Shown here: piece by piece, positions 63,908 to 64,000 of the stretch
Numbering within the stretch: position 1 is the first letter of the stretch
How the letters are laid out: each line of letters starts with the position of its first letter
Source: UBA3937 sp050951585
Lineage (GTDB): Bacteria > Bacillota > Peptococcia > DRI-13 > DTU073
Direction: 5' to 3'
DNA: 64,000 nucleotides
Assembly (NCBI GenBank): GCA_050951585.1
Contig: JBMNJI010000002.1
Span: 6,900 to 70,899 of the forward strand
Program-made: the position numbers and the translations under genes
The notes under the pieces: model-generated
The model's database searches: none
What the model saw: only the letters and a program-made list of their open reading frames with translations
What the model was told of the DNA's origin: nothing

Positions 63908-64000
63908 TTACGGCGTAGGCGCCTTATCAATAGAGTCACTTACGCCTCTAATCTTCTCAGCGATTGTCGGCCCAAGGACTACTAAAGCGGCAATAACCGC
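63908..64000 (-). CDS. Flp-type pilin, C-terminal part (truncated by window edge)
   Basis: The last 30 codons of a frame that continues past the right edge: AVIAALVVLGPTIAEKIRGV then SDSIDKAPTP-stop. The hydrophobic start followed by a short polar tail is the C-terminal half of a Flp pilin, the major subunit of the Tad pilus; position before the peptidase gene supports this. Confidence 0.75.
   Translation of the reverse strand, partial: AVIAALVVLGPTIAEKIRGVSDSIDKAPTP

Overview
The window looks like a piece of a spore-forming, flagellated, Gram-positive anaerobe of the Clostridia (Peptococcaceae/Desulfitobacterium-like is my best guess). Reasons: a GerA spore germinant-receptor subunit, a Spo0E-like protein, CodY, CggR, WhiA, MinJ-like and CsrA/FliW proteins, sigma-54, a membrane pyrophosphatase, a 2[4Fe-4S] ferredoxin, and SigD-type flagellar promoters. 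The name of the organism is inference; the gene content is read from the sequence. Gene order closely follows the Bacillus subtilis yvc/yvy region. Every gene is on the minus strand except one two-gene cassette at 27.3-28.0 kb.

Layout, left to right (transcription runs right to left). 0-3.6 kb: partial gerA-type gene, an HD-domain protein and a dynamin-like GTPase. 3.8-6.2 kb: hppA and secG. 6.3-13.5 kb: the glycolytic operon cggR-gap-pgk-tpiA-gpmI-eno, with a recognisable CggR operator and promoter. 13.6-19.7 kb: rpoN, a short ferredoxin gene, whiA-yvcK-rapZ, a PHP phosphoesterase and a Spo0E-like gene. 19.8-27.2 kb: uvrC, uvrA, a YbjQ-family gene and uvrB. 27.3-28.0 kb: plus-strand toxin-antitoxin-like cassette. 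28.0-33.5 kb: cell-division/envelope set minJ-like, ctpB, an EnvC/PcsB-like M23 protein, ftsX, ftsE. 34-41 kb: split transketolase, prfB with its programmed frameshift, secA, hpf, a cold-shock gene. 41.1-43.5 kb: a polar amino-acid ABC transporter, followed by a 433-base noncoding stretch with two abutting DnaA boxes. 43.9-54.8 kb: late flagellar genes fliT, fliS, fliD, flaG, hag, csrA, fliW, yviE, flgL, flgK, flgN, flgM, yvyF and comFC. 55-56.2 kb: codY and a DUF192 gene. 56.3-64 kb: a Tad/Flp pilus cluster (tadC, tadB, tadA, cpaE, cpaB, tadG, tadE, prepilin peptidase, flp) running off the right edge.

How parts work together: CggR should control lower glycolysis from the operator in front of cggR. 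FtsEX with its extracellular coiled-coil M23 partner, CtpB and MinJ form a division/envelope group. CsrA, FliW and flagellin form the known homeostatic loop, and the hag leader carries a hairpin that looks like a CsrA site. Three SigD-type promoters (flgM, hag, flaG) share a 16-base spacer.

The main oddities are (1) a plus-strand cassette whose first protein joins a Phd-like N-terminus to a HicB-like C-terminus, (2) a dense set of single-base frameshifts limited to hag, flgK, flgN, flgM, tadG and the Tad prepilin peptidase while neighbouring genes are intact, (3) an M23 domain whose last zinc-ligand histidine is an aspartate, next to FtsEX, and (4) structured noncoding stretches at 33.6 and 43.6 kb. 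No tRNA, rRNA, CRISPR array, insertion sequence or prophage was seen.
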